A stretch of DNA of 13,218 nucleotides, taken from positions 1 through 13,218 of the forward strand of contig DKXQ01000053.1 of NCBI GenBank assembly GCA_002493085.1. Reading direction: 5' to 3'. The notes under the pieces are model-generated. The model did not search any database. It was not told the origin of the DNA and worked only from the letters and a program-made list of their open reading frames with translations. The position numbers were made by a program, and so were the translations under genes. Positions 1-7,774 of the stretch are shown piece after piece (within the stretch, counting starts at the first letter, position 1; every line of letters starts with the position of its first letter). This DNA comes from Lachnoclostridium sp. UBA7122 (lineage in GTDB: Bacteria; Bacillota; Clostridia; Lachnospirales; Lachnospiraceae).

Positions 1-50
1 TCCACCTTCAAGATATTTTTGTACACAGCGGCGGACAGTACTCACATCTT
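1..50 (-). pseudogene. Possible IS630-type transposase HTH fragment (runs off left edge)
   Basis: Read on the minus strand from about position 48 to the window edge, one frame gives DVSTVRRCVQKYLEGG. This resembles the recognition helix and following segment of the helix-turn-helix in IS630-family transposases, which commonly carry an S-x-x-T-V-R/Y-R then Y-x-E-G-G pattern. A stop codon (51-49) lies directly upstream in this frame. The upstream DNA encodes an unrelated repeat protein in another frame. The join at about 47-50 therefore looks like a recombination scar or a broken insertion sequence. Only 16 codons are visible, so the family call is tentative. Confidence 0.3.
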
Positions 51-257
51 AAGATAATATTTAGCTGAAAATGCTGGCGATACTTCTCTGCCAGATTCTT
101 TATATCCATAAGTTGTATAATGGAAATACGCTTTTGCATAATTTTTCTCACCATATGCAGCTAAAAGATCACCATTATTTTTTAAATAGTAAGATGCGCA
201 ATATGCAGGACTAGCAGTTCTGCCTTCTTTTATTCCATAAGTAGTACAATTTTGCAT
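42..257 (-). pseudogene. Remnant of a Tyr-rich tandem-repeat surface protein
   Basis: This is 71 codons with nearly two copies of a degenerate unit: TTYGIKEGR...SPAYCASYYLKNNGDLLAAYGEKNYAKAYFHY, then TTYGYKESGR...SPAFSAKYYLK. Repeats of this type (YYLxxNxDLxxAYGxxYxxAxxHxxxYGxKEGR) occur in secreted, cell-wall-associated proteins of Clostridia. No signal peptide is visible. The nominal ATG falls in the middle of a repeat unit, a stop lies five codons upstream in frame (272-270), and there is no ribosome binding site. The end is also abrupt: the second unit stops right after YYLK, where the transposase-like sequence begins. Both ends are thus broken, and this is a gene fragment rather than a small functional protein. 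The original protein's role is unknown. Confidence 0.55.
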
Positions 258-333
258 TTCCCAATATAATTAGTAGCAAAATATTCTGGTGGTATGAATA
301 GTTATAGCATATTTTTTCATAATTTGCCAAAAT

Positions 334-377
334 AAAAAAAGTGCATGAAATAACTTAATTAATAGTTTTCCATGCAC
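334..377 (-). terminator. Rho-independent terminator of the symporter-aminotransferase operon
   Basis: Perfect 7-bp arms GTGCATG (341-347) and CATGCAC (371-377) enclose an AT-rich loop. On the minus strand the stem is followed directly by a run of seven T (340-334). It lies about 85 bp past the aminotransferase stop, with no gene between. Confidence 0.7.
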
Positions 378-462
378 TTAACTTTCTATTTCTGATTTAA
401 AAATCTGTCACATCCTTAGTTCCAGCCATTAGCATTACTTGCTGCCTTTTTTTAATATGACA

Positions 463-1587
463 TTATATATAGCTATCCACAAACCGGCTTACTGCTTCCA
501 GTCCTTTCACCAGTTCCTGCCCATTACACGCATATCCTATTCTCATGCTGTGCGGCTGTTCAAAGCAGTCTCCTGGTGTTACGAAAGCGCCTGTTTTATG
601 GTATAGCTGTTCACAAAATTCATAAGATGGAATATTAAAGTCATAGTATACAAGTGCTGTTGTGCCTGCCATTGGTTTTATATAACTAAAGTGTTTTTCG
701 CTTTTTATCCATTTATCTAAAATACAGAGGTTTTCACGCACAATTTTTCTGTTTCTTTCCAAAATTGCATCACTGTGTTTTAAGGCAACTGCTGACAGTG
801 CCTCGTCAAACATTCCACAGCTTATAAGATTATAGTCACGGTGTGACAGGCATGATTTTACTACATCCATGTCATGTGTTGCAATCCATCCCAGGCGCAC
901 TCCTGCCATTGAAAAAACTTTTGACATACTGCTTACGGAAATGCCTTTTTCGTATAAATCAGCAACTGATTCACACCAGCCGTCTTCCTGTGCCAGATGG
1001 CGGTATACTTCATCACACAGTACATATGCACCTGTGCTTTTTGCAATATCTATTATATCCATAAGAAGCGGCTTGTCCATTAATGCGCCTGTAGGATTGT
1101 TGGGGTTGTTAATACATATAAGCTTTGTGCCTTTTACTGTAAGACTCTTAAGTTCATCTAAATCAGGCAGGTAATTATTTTCTGGTTTAAGATTCAGAAT
1201 TTTAAGGTCTGCACCATATGATTCTGGTATTGAATAAAGCTGCTGGTATGCTGGCATTATGCTTATAACCCTGTCCCCTGGTGAAACCAGTGAATAAAAT
1301 ATATGGTGGTTCGCACCAGAAGCTCCATGTGTTGTTACAATATTTTCTGGTTTAATTGTATGGTACAGGCTGCACACACCCTCCTTAAAGCCAGAATTGC
1401 CCTCAATATCTCCATATGTAAGCCTCTTTGCACAGAAGCTGTCTAAAAATGTTCTTTTATCCTCGCCAGTGATTTTAAACAATTCATCAACTGATATAGA
1501 ATCTGTGCATGTTTCGGCAATATTATATTTTGCACCTGTTTCGTATTTGTTCATCCATTCTTCCACTTTAAAAGGTTTAATATCCAT
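463..1587 (-). CDS. PLP-dependent aminotransferase, class I/II fold
   Basis: This is a 374-residue cytosolic fold-type I PLP enzyme, full length for the family. Visible hallmarks are THGASGANHHIF (86-97, cofactor phosphate region), NNPNNPTG (160-167), CDEVYRHL (191-198; Asp192 and Tyr195 contact the PLP ring), SMSKVFSMAGVRLGW (220-234; Lys223 is the expected Schiff-base lysine), and a C-terminal MRIGYA where Arg349 should bind the substrate carboxylate. It should catalyse transamination, or a related PLP reaction such as beta-elimination, on an amino acid. The substrate cannot be read from the sequence. The start has AAAGGAAATGG just upstream. It begins 21 bp after the stop of the NSS symporter gene, so the two are almost surely co-transcribed, suggesting that the imported amino acid is its substrate (inference). 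Class assignment is confident; specificity is not. Confidence 0.88.
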   Translation of the reverse strand: MDIKPFKVEEWMNKYETGAKYNIAETCTDSISVDELFKITGEDKRTFLDSFCAKRLTYGDIEGNSGFKEGVCSLYHTIKPENIVTTHGASGANHHIFYSLVSPGDRVISIMPAYQQLYSIPESYGADLKILNLKPENNYLPDLDELKSLTVKGTKLICINNPNNPTGALMDKPLLMDIIDIAKSTGAYVLCDEVYRHLAQEDGWCESVADLYEKGISVSSMSKVFSMAGVRLGWIATHDMDVVKSCLSHRDYNLISCGMFDEALSAVALKHSDAILERNRKIVRENLCILDKWIKSEKHFSYIKPMAGTTALVYYDFNIPSYEFCEQLYHKTGAFVTPGDCFEQPHSMRIGYACNGQELVKGLEAVSRFVDSYI

Positions 1588-1608
1588 AATTTTCCATTTC
1601 CTTTATAT

Positions 1609-3015
1609 TTATATTAATGTAAAAATCCCAAGAGATTTCAAGAAAAGAATTATAAGGAGTATTGGTGCAATTCCTTTAATCATTATTATATAAAGCCATT
1701 TTCTTCCAAAACGGCAGCCGCTTTTTTCAACTTCGTCTATTACTGTCTTTGGCTTTACTATCCATCCTATCAGGATACATGTTCCTATTGCTACAAGCGG
1801 CATAAATATATTGTTGCTTATATAGTCCATAATATCCAGAATCTGGGCTGTTGCACCATTCGGAAGTGTAAGTTCAAAGTAAAAGACATTATATCCAAGA
1901 CATACTATTATACCTGCAATTAAAGCTATAATGCCCTCTATTGCTACTGCTTTTTTCCTTGAAATATGGAACTGGTCTATAAAACTTGAAACTACTGCTT
2001 CCATAACTGACATTGCACTTGTAATTGCAGCAAAAAGTACCATCGCAAAGAAAAGGCAGCCTACTATATTTCCTATTTTTCCCATAGCAGCAAATACTTT
2101 AGGCAGTGAAACAAACATAAGACTCGGACCTGACGCTTCCATGCCGCCCATGCCCATAAATGTAAATACTGCTGGAATAATCATTACTCCTGCTAAAAAT
2201 GCTACCGCAGTATCAAATATCTCAATCTGGTTAATAGATTTCATCAAATCTGCATCATCTTTTACATATGAACCATAAGCAACCATAATACCCATTGCAA
2301 CACTAAGGCTGAAAAAAAGCTGTCCCATTGCATCTACAAGAACAGTAAAAAAGCCCTTTATTGTCAGTCCCTTAAAGTTTGGTACTACATATACTTTAAA
2401 GCCTTCAAGACCGGTTCTTGTAATGCCATCTGCATCTGTATAGTGGATAGTAAGTGAAAAAACAGCAATCACTACTACTAAAACTAAAAGTATTGGCATA
2501 ATTATCTGTGAAGAAGTTTCAATTCCTTTATTAACCCCACGGTAAATAATAAATGCAACTGCAAATAAAAATATTAGCATCATAATAACTGGTTCTATAT
2601 TACTTGTAATAAAACCTGTAAAATAATCATCTTGTGCAGCATTTTTCCCATTGCCCGTAAGATATGCAATAAAATATTTTAATACCCATCCGCCTATTGC
2701 ACAATAATATGGCATTATAATTACTGGTACAATACATGCAAGTACTCCTAAAAATTTCCATTTTTCATGAATTTTCTTATATGCTGTCAGCGGGCTTTGT
2801 TTTGTCTTTCTTCCAATGGCAATTTCTGTACTAAGCAGAGTAAAACCAAATGTCAAGGCAAGGACAAGGTATATTACAAGAAACAGCCCTCCCCCATCTT
2901 TGGCTGCAAGATATGGAAATCTCCATATGTTTCCAAGTCCTACTGCACTTCCAGCCGCTGCCAGCACAAAACCAATAGTACCTGAAAATGAATTACGTTT
3001 TGCATCTTTTTTCAT
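1609..3015 (-). CDS. Sodium-dependent amino acid symporter, NSS (neurotransmitter:sodium symporter) family
   Basis: This is a 468-residue polytopic inner-membrane protein of the LeuT/TnaT/MhsT family, which couples sodium entry to amino acid uptake. The family signature is in the first helix: GFVLAAAGSAVGLGNIWRFPYLAAKDGGGLF, about residues 15-45, holding the unwound part of TM1 that forms the sodium and substrate sites. About 11-12 hydrophobic segments follow. An upstream in-frame ATG at 3078 would add 21 residues. I reject it because a good -10 box lies inside that extension and because GAAAGGAAATTTGAC sits just before the ATG at 3015, giving the typical MKKDAKRNSFSGTIGF start. The gene heads an operon with the aminotransferase downstream. 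Known bacterial members carry Trp, Leu, Ala or Tyr; the substrate here is unknown. Confidence 0.9.
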   Translation of the reverse strand: MKKDAKRNSFSGTIGFVLAAAGSAVGLGNIWRFPYLAAKDGGGLFLVIYLVLALTFGFTLLSTEIAIGRKTKQSPLTAYKKIHEKWKFLGVLACIVPVIIMPYYCAIGGWVLKYFIAYLTGNGKNAAQDDYFTGFITSNIEPVIMMLIFLFAVAFIIYRGVNKGIETSSQIIMPILLVLVVVIAVFSLTIHYTDADGITRTGLEGFKVYVVPNFKGLTIKGFFTVLVDAMGQLFFSLSVAMGIMVAYGSYVKDDADLMKSINQIEIFDTAVAFLAGVMIIPAVFTFMGMGGMEASGPSLMFVSLPKVFAAMGKIGNIVGCLFFAMVLFAAITSAMSVMEAVVSSFIDQFHISRKKAVAIEGIIALIAGIIVCLGYNVFYFELTLPNGATAQILDIMDYISNNIFMPLVAIGTCILIGWIVKPKTVIDEVEKSGCRFGRKWLYIIMIKGIAPILLIILFLKSLGIFTLI

Positions 3016-3049
3016 GTCAAATTTCCTTTCAAAATTATTTATAAAGAAA

Positions 3050-3078
3050 ATTATAACCCAAAGAAACTTCCAGTGCAA
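3050..3078 (-). promoter_or_regulatory. Candidate promoter of the symporter-aminotransferase operon
   Basis: The minus strand has a perfect TATAAT (3055-3050), preceded at 17 bp by TTGCAC (3078-3073), a weak match to TTGACA. It lies 35 bp upstream of the chosen symporter ATG and just after the terminator of the lactose operon, as expected for an independent transcription unit. Confidence 0.5.
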
Positions 3079-3090
3079 CTTATATATTGC

Positions 3091-3128
3091 AAAAAAGCCA
3101 GAAAGCCAATAATATATGGCTTTCCAGC
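3091..3128 (-). terminator. Strong terminator of the lacZ-symporter operon
   Basis: An inverted repeat with an 8-bp core (GAAAGCCA 3101-3108 with TGGCTTTC 3117-3124) is extended after a 2-base internal mismatch by GC pairs at 3097-3098/3127-3128. On the minus strand it is followed by TTTTTTGC. It sits 23 bp past the stop of the GPH symporter gene. The plus side has only a short TTTT, so it is mainly a minus-strand terminator. Confidence 0.8.
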
Positions 3129-3150
3129 TTTTAAGATATCTTATAACTAT

Positions 3151-4518
3151 TTATTTTGTTCCTTTAAGTGCTGCATTGGCACTTTCAACTTTCAGTCTTG
3201 AAAGAAGCAGTGTTATCACAAGATTGATTATCATTGGTATCCATAAATACATAATATAGAGCATATTGATACATGATTCTGGCTGCATGGCAGCGTTTGC
3301 CACATAGCCGCTTGCATTTAACAGCCAGCCTGCAAGTGCTGTACCTATGCCGCCTCCGATTTTAACACCGAGTGATGTGCATGAGTACATTGTTCCATCA
3401 ATGCGCTTGCCTGTTTTTAAAAATGTATACTCTGAACATTCTGCAATTAATGCATTTAAGTCACCCTGCAGCGGACTCATTCCAAGTGAAGCAATTCCTG
3501 AAAAAAGAAGCATAAGTGGAAGATTTCCCATATATCCTGCTGCAATTACAAGTCCTCTTGACACTGTTGCAATTATATAGCCTGTAAAGTTAAGTTTGTA
3601 CATTCCATTAAATTTCTTTACTAGCAATGGTGTAAGTAAAAGCCCTGCTATAAGCGGAATATTAATTGCCCATGCAAAAACTCCCAGAAGTGATGCATTG
3701 CCTAAAATATATGTCATAAAGTAAATGCCCATATTTAATGTTGCTGTAAAGACCTGCATCAATATATACATAATACATATAATTAAGTAATATTTATTAG
3801 AAACCAGCATTTTAGCGGCTGACTTAAGGTTGTACTTTTCAGTGTCTTTTTCTTTTTTCTGGATAGATATATCTATTGCGGACTCCTCTGGCAGCTCTTT
3901 TACAGATAGCACTGAAATAGTATTAACTACAAGCCCTATAATGGCATATATTATGGCTACTGTTTTCCAGCCTGCTGCCCCGCCGCCAAATGCTTCAACT
4001 GCATCAACTGTAATTGTCTGTATCAGAAGGCTTGTACCAAATGCAAACATAAAACGTATAGAGCCCATCTGTACACGCTCGCTGTCATTCTTTGTAATCA
4101 GCGCTGTAAGTGCTGAGTATGCAATATTATTGGCAGTATAAAAAACTGCATTTAATAATGTATAAGTTATAAAGAACCATGCATACTGTGCAGTTTCCCC
4201 TATACCAGCAGGAATTACAAAAATCATGATAATCATTGCAGAGCATCCGATGTAAGCCCATAGCATCCAAGGTCTTGCTTTGCCCATTTTAGTTTTTGTC
4301 TTATCAATCATTGAACCAAAGAATATATCCGTTACACCGTCAAACAGTTTTGAAAACATCATAAGTGTTCCAACTATGCCCGCATTCATTCCTATAGTAT
4401 CTGTCAGATATATCATTAAAAATGATGATAAAAATGCATATACTACATTGCCAGCAATATCCCCTGAGCCATACCCCACTTTATTGTACCATTTAAGGTA
4501 CGTTTTCTTATTCTCCAT
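3151..4518 (-). CDS. GPH-family sugar:cation symporter (MFS; MelB/LacS-like)
   Basis: This is a 455-residue membrane protein of about 12 TM segments in the glycoside-pentoside-hexuronide:cation symporter family. Evidence is the N-terminal GYGSGDIAGNVVYAFLSSFLMIYLTDTIG segment and the loop FDGVTDIFFGSMIDKTKTKMGKARPW (residues about 59-84), equivalent to the conserved D-x-x-x-D-x-x-x-G-x-x-x-D-x-T region where acidic residues bind the coupling cation and sugar. The C-terminal EIIA domain of streptococcal LacS is absent, so regulation by HPr phosphorylation through that domain is not expected. A strong GGAGGT lies six bases before the ATG. It is downstream of lacZ by 79 bp with no terminator between, making a lactose or beta-galactoside import role likely (inference from context). 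Exact sugar and coupling ion are unknown. Confidence 0.88.
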   Translation of the reverse strand: MENKKTYLKWYNKVGYGSGDIAGNVVYAFLSSFLMIYLTDTIGMNAGIVGTLMMFSKLFDGVTDIFFGSMIDKTKTKMGKARPWMLWAYIGCSAMIIMIFVIPAGIGETAQYAWFFITYTLLNAVFYTANNIAYSALTALITKNDSERVQMGSIRFMFAFGTSLLIQTITVDAVEAFGGGAAGWKTVAIIYAIIGLVVNTISVLSVKELPEESAIDISIQKKEKDTEKYNLKSAAKMLVSNKYYLIICIMYILMQVFTATLNMGIYFMTYILGNASLLGVFAWAINIPLIAGLLLTPLLVKKFNGMYKLNFTGYIIATVSRGLVIAAGYMGNLPLMLLFSGIASLGMSPLQGDLNALIAECSEYTFLKTGKRIDGTMYSCTSLGVKIGGGIGTALAGWLLNASGYVANAAMQPESCINMLYIMYLWIPMIINLVITLLLSRLKVESANAALKGTK

Positions 4519-4597
4519 ACTTTACCTCCATTCGTAAACTATAATTCCTTCTCACATTACACCACTTGTTCCTCCTTTGAACCCTGGCATCAAATCA

Positions 4598-7500
4598 TCA
4601 CTGAAAGACAAGTTTAATCTTAAATGTAAACACCTCCTCATCAAATTTGTATTCTTTAGAAAGTACAGGCCCACAGCTATTTGAGCCAATTCCATTCTGT
4701 TTATAATCTATACAAAGCACAGTGCATCCTGATTCTTCAAGTTCATAATTATGCCTTTTCTGCGTGAGTTCTTCTTGTGTATACTTTGATACATTAAATG
4801 AAAATGGATTTTCTGATACTGCTTTGATGCTTATGTCATTGCCTGTTACAGATATATAATCACAATCTGTATGGCTTCCATTTTCCTGTGGACGTATATA
4901 ATCTTCATGCATATCTAAAGCCGCTGCATTAAATAACCCATGCCAGCCTGCCATATGTTTATCAATATAGCTTTCATAAGGTCCAATCCCATAATATTCA
5001 ACATTGTCCATTCCATTATCAAGGAAAAATCTCAGCCCGAATCTTGGAAGGACAGGAAACTCTGCATCTTTTTTTACATTCATTGATACAGATATTGTAC
5101 CTGAATTGCTAATTCTCCAGATAGCATCAATATCAAGTATTTTCTGTATTGATTCTGCTGCCACTGACATTACACTGTGGATTGACAGCCCCTGTGCATC
5201 TGCTTTATATTCTGTCATATAAGCTCTTGTTACACTTTTATCATAATGTGCTGCAAACCATTCCTCTTTAATTTTAATATCATTATCTGTTGGTGCTCTC
5301 CATATATTAATTCCAACAGGCTTTGTTATAACCTTTTTTCCTTTATAAATAATCTCTTTAAACAGACCATCCAGCTTGTTATAAACATAATGTATATATT
5401 TACTGCTAATTATTAAATACTTGTCATCCTCATAAACTGCAAGCTTGTCTTCACATGTACAGTTTTCTTCAAGCAATATTGCTGCCGTCTGGTTTCTTCC
5501 ATCTTTGTTAGCAACAGGCAATTCATCAAATCCAAGACATATATCATTTAACTTTGAATAGTATATAAGCCTTAAATAACATTTCCCTGTTTCAGGAATA
5601 TTAATATTTAAATATATCTTTCCATCTTTATGCGGTGGAACAGGTTCTTCAAGTTTTACAGAGCCGCTCTGTAAGAGCCTGCCATCACACTCAAGTTTAT
5701 ATTCTATATATAAATAGTCCTCTAAATTAGTAAAATCCAGATAGTTATGCACATATATAACACCTGTTTTATGGTCAAAACAGACAACTCTTGCAGGACG
5801 GCTGACATTCTTACACTCAAGAAGTCCTGTATGCGGTGTGCGGTCTGGGTACACAAGACCATCTGTACAGAAATTACTGTCATGGATATTTTCCCCATGG
5901 TCGCCGCCATAATAATATATATCCCTGCCATTTTCCGCTTTGCCTTTGTATATTGCGTGGTCACACCACTCCCACACAAAACCGCCACATAAAATATCAT
6001 TATCATCAATTATATGAAAATAATCTTCTAAATCTCCTGGGCCATTGCCCATAGAATGGCAGTACTCCACAAGAAGCAGCGGCTTATCAGGCTTATTATC
6101 AATATATTCCTGTATTTCCTCAAAGGACGGATACATTCTGCCATTAATATCAATATCCGAATAGTCATATTTTTTCTTGCTGCTTCTGTAAATTGAACTT
6201 TCATAATGAGTAAGGCGGGTTTTATCAAATCCTTTTGTCCACTTTAGTGCTTCTTCAAATGTACAGCCATATGCACATTCATTTCCCATTGACCAGATTA
6301 CAATACAAGCTCTGTTTTTATCTCTCTGTACACATAACTGGATACGGTCAAGAACAGCTGGGATAAAATCTGGATTATCGGCAATTCTTTCATTCCAGCG
6401 TTCTTTAACATTATCCCAGCCAGCATCCTTAAGGTACTGTGTTTGTGTACCATGACTCTCATTATCAGCTTCATTGATTACAAAAAAGCCAAGTTCATCA
6501 CAAAGCTGGTAAAAATATGGAACATTTGGATAGTGGCTGCTGCGTATTGCATTAAAATTATGCTGCTTAATCATTAGCAAATCTTTCATAATCTGTCCAA
6601 AACTGGTTACAAAACCAGTAACAGGGTCTGAATCATGCCTGTTGACACCCCTGAATTTAACTGGTACATTATTGACATAGACTATATTGTCACTTATATG
6701 GATTTCCCTGATGCCAATCCTGTCTGTAATTACTTCACTTCCAGAATTAATAACCATAGTATAAAGATACGGATTCTCTGGATTCCAGAGTACAGGATTT
6801 AAAATCTTCATTTTACATATATACTGGTAATCTTTATCACCTTCTAACGGTTCAAATATACCATTAGCAGTTTTATTGCCTTCTCTATCATAAATAGAAA
6901 TGTCTGCTGCTGCAAAACCTCCTGCAAATGAAGCCCTTAGCACAATATCTGCACTATCTTCATTAATGGCTGTAGTTGTAAAGTAATCATATAAAAACTT
7001 TTCTGGTCTTTTTAACAAATATACATCCCTGAAAATGCCGCTCATCCGGAATTTATCCTGGTCTTCAAGATAAGTTCCATCACACCATTTCAGTACAAGT
7101 ACTGCAAGTTTGTTTTCACCTTCATTAAGCATATCTGTAATATCAAATTCAGCCGTTGCATGTGATACCTGGCTGTATCCCGCATACTGCCCATTTACCC
7201 ATACATAAAAGCAGGAATCAACACCCTCAAAATCCAGATAAGCCTTTGGTGCATCTTTGCTTTTATGGTAACTGAAGTTACAGATATAAGCTCCACAGGG
7301 GTTTTCCTGTGGCACATATGGCGGGTCAAGCGGAATAGGATATCTGATATTGGTATACTGGTGGCAGTCATAACCATAAGACTGCCACATGCCTGGTACT
7401 TTAACCGTTTCAAATCCTTCTGCCAGATAGCTGCTTTCATAAAATTGTTCCTGTAAATCATAAATACTCTTAAAATACTTAAACTTCCACTCTCCACTAA

Positions 7501-7639
7501 GCATCTGGATGCGGTCGGACTTTTCCCTGTCCCTTACCAGATTTCCCATGTCCTTTGATGCAGGAATATAATACGCCCTTGGCGGCATAGTATTTTCATG
7601 CATTATTTTTAAGTTCTCATAATGTTTTGGCACAATCAT
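4598..7639 (-). CDS. lacZ: Beta-galactosidase, glycoside hydrolase family 2 (LacZ-type)
   Basis: This is a 1013-residue cytosolic enzyme, close to the length of E. coli LacZ (about 1023). It hydrolyses terminal beta-galactosides such as lactose. Domains in order: jelly-roll sugar-binding domain (about 45-215, with PGMWQSYGYDCHQYTN), immunoglobulin-like domain (about 215-310), TIM barrel (about 312-610) and the LacZ small-chain domain (about 745-1010, with NIWRAPTDND). Glu454 in IVIWSMGNECAYG matches the acid/base glutamate (E. coli Glu461). Glu525 in LLLVEYCHSMGNGPGDLEDY matches the nucleophile (E. coli Glu537). HDSDPVTGF, ADNESHG and DHGENIHDSNFCTDGLV also fit the active site. AAGGAG lies eight bases before the ATG. 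It is first in the operon with the GPH symporter and is divergent from the AraC regulator, which supports lactose use. Confidence 0.96.
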   Translation of the reverse strand: MIVPKHYENLKIMHENTMPPRAYYIPASKDMGNLVRDREKSDRIQMLSGEWKFKYFKSIYDLQEQFYESSYLAEGFETVKVPGMWQSYGYDCHQYTNIRYPIPLDPPYVPQENPCGAYICNFSYHKSKDAPKAYLDFEGVDSCFYVWVNGQYAGYSQVSHATAEFDITDMLNEGENKLAVLVLKWCDGTYLEDQDKFRMSGIFRDVYLLKRPEKFLYDYFTTTAINEDSADIVLRASFAGGFAAADISIYDREGNKTANGIFEPLEGDKDYQYICKMKILNPVLWNPENPYLYTMVINSGSEVITDRIGIREIHISDNIVYVNNVPVKFRGVNRHDSDPVTGFVTSFGQIMKDLLMIKQHNFNAIRSSHYPNVPYFYQLCDELGFFVINEADNESHGTQTQYLKDAGWDNVKERWNERIADNPDFIPAVLDRIQLCVQRDKNRACIVIWSMGNECAYGCTFEEALKWTKGFDKTRLTHYESSIYRSSKKKYDYSDIDINGRMYPSFEEIQEYIDNKPDKPLLLVEYCHSMGNGPGDLEDYFHIIDDNDILCGGFVWEWCDHAIYKGKAENGRDIYYYGGDHGENIHDSNFCTDGLVYPDRTPHTGLLECKNVSRPARVVCFDHKTGVIYVHNYLDFTNLEDYLYIEYKLECDGRLLQSGSVKLEEPVPPHKDGKIYLNINIPETGKCYLRLIYYSKLNDICLGFDELPVANKDGRNQTAAILLEENCTCEDKLAVYEDDKYLIISSKYIHYVYNKLDGLFKEIIYKGKKVITKPVGINIWRAPTDNDIKIKEEWFAAHYDKSVTRAYMTEYKADAQGLSIHSVMSVAAESIQKILDIDAIWRISNSGTISVSMNVKKDAEFPVLPRFGLRFFLDNGMDNVEYYGIGPYESYIDKHMAGWHGLFNAAALDMHEDYIRPQENGSHTDCDYISVTGNDISIKAVSENPFSFNVSKYTQEELTQKRHNYELEESGCTVLCIDYKQNGIGSNSCGPVLSKEYKFDEEVFTFKIKLVFQ

Positions 7640-7682
7640 AATGATTTCTCCTTATTTAGTTTTTCCCCTGTTTTGTAGCTAA

Positions 7683-7712
7683 ATTATACTATTTTCCAGC
7701 ACATTTTGTCCA
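7683..7712 (-). promoter_or_regulatory. lacZ promoter
   Basis: The minus strand has a perfect -10 box TATAAT (7688-7683) and an 18-bp spacer to the -35-like TGGACA (7712-7707), which is one arm of the inverted repeat between the two genes. It lies 44 bp upstream of the lacZ ATG. The long spacer and imperfect -35 suit an activator-dependent or regulated promoter (inference). Confidence 0.6.
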
Positions 7713-7731
7713 TAAACTGTATTGGACAAAA
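7704..7731. promoter_or_regulatory. Inverted-repeat operator between lacZ and araC-type gene
   Basis: Perfect 9-bp arms TTTTGTCCA (7704-7712) and TGGACAAAA (7723-7731) are separated by 10 bp, so arm centres are 19 bp apart, nearly two helical turns and on one face of DNA. Each arm contains the -35 hexamer of one of the two divergent promoters. A further ACAAAATG half-match lies at 7737-7744. The likeliest ligand is the AraC-family protein encoded next to it, although such proteins more often use direct repeats. Confidence 0.6.
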
Positions 7732-7751
7732 CATGCACAAAATGATACAAT
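7723..7751 (+). promoter_or_regulatory. Promoter of the AraC-family regulator gene
   Basis: TGGACA (7723-7728), a 17-bp spacer, then TACAAT (7746-7751), preceded by TGA, which makes an extended -10. The -35 lies in the right arm of the shared inverted repeat. The start codon is 24 bp downstream, preceded by AAAGGATGG (7760-7767 region). Confidence 0.6.
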
Positions 7752-7774
7752 AAAAAAGAAAGGATGGAATAACT

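Noticed and set aside
403..462. In-frame continuation past the aminotransferase stop (KKRQQVMLMAGTKDVTDF, then stop)
   Set aside because: It is only 20 codons, with no sign of read-through and no recognised family from so short a stretch; it may be a decayed gene scrap but cannot be supported.
3016..3078. N-terminal extension of the NSS symporter to an ATG at 3078
   Set aside because: The extension contains a perfect TATAAT promoter box, has no ribosome binding site, and precedes the usual family start; the ATG at 3015 has GAAAGGAAA before it.
4549..4597. Short ORF after lacZ (MPGFKGGTSGVM) with AAAGGAGG inside it
   Set aside because: It is twelve codons without its own ribosome binding site; the purine-rich stretch may simply be an extra Shine-Dalgarno-like sequence in the leader of the symporter gene.
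5722..6009. Minus-strand 95-codon ORF within lacZ
   Set aside because: It lies wholly inside the intact lacZ gene in another frame and has no ribosome binding site or family features.
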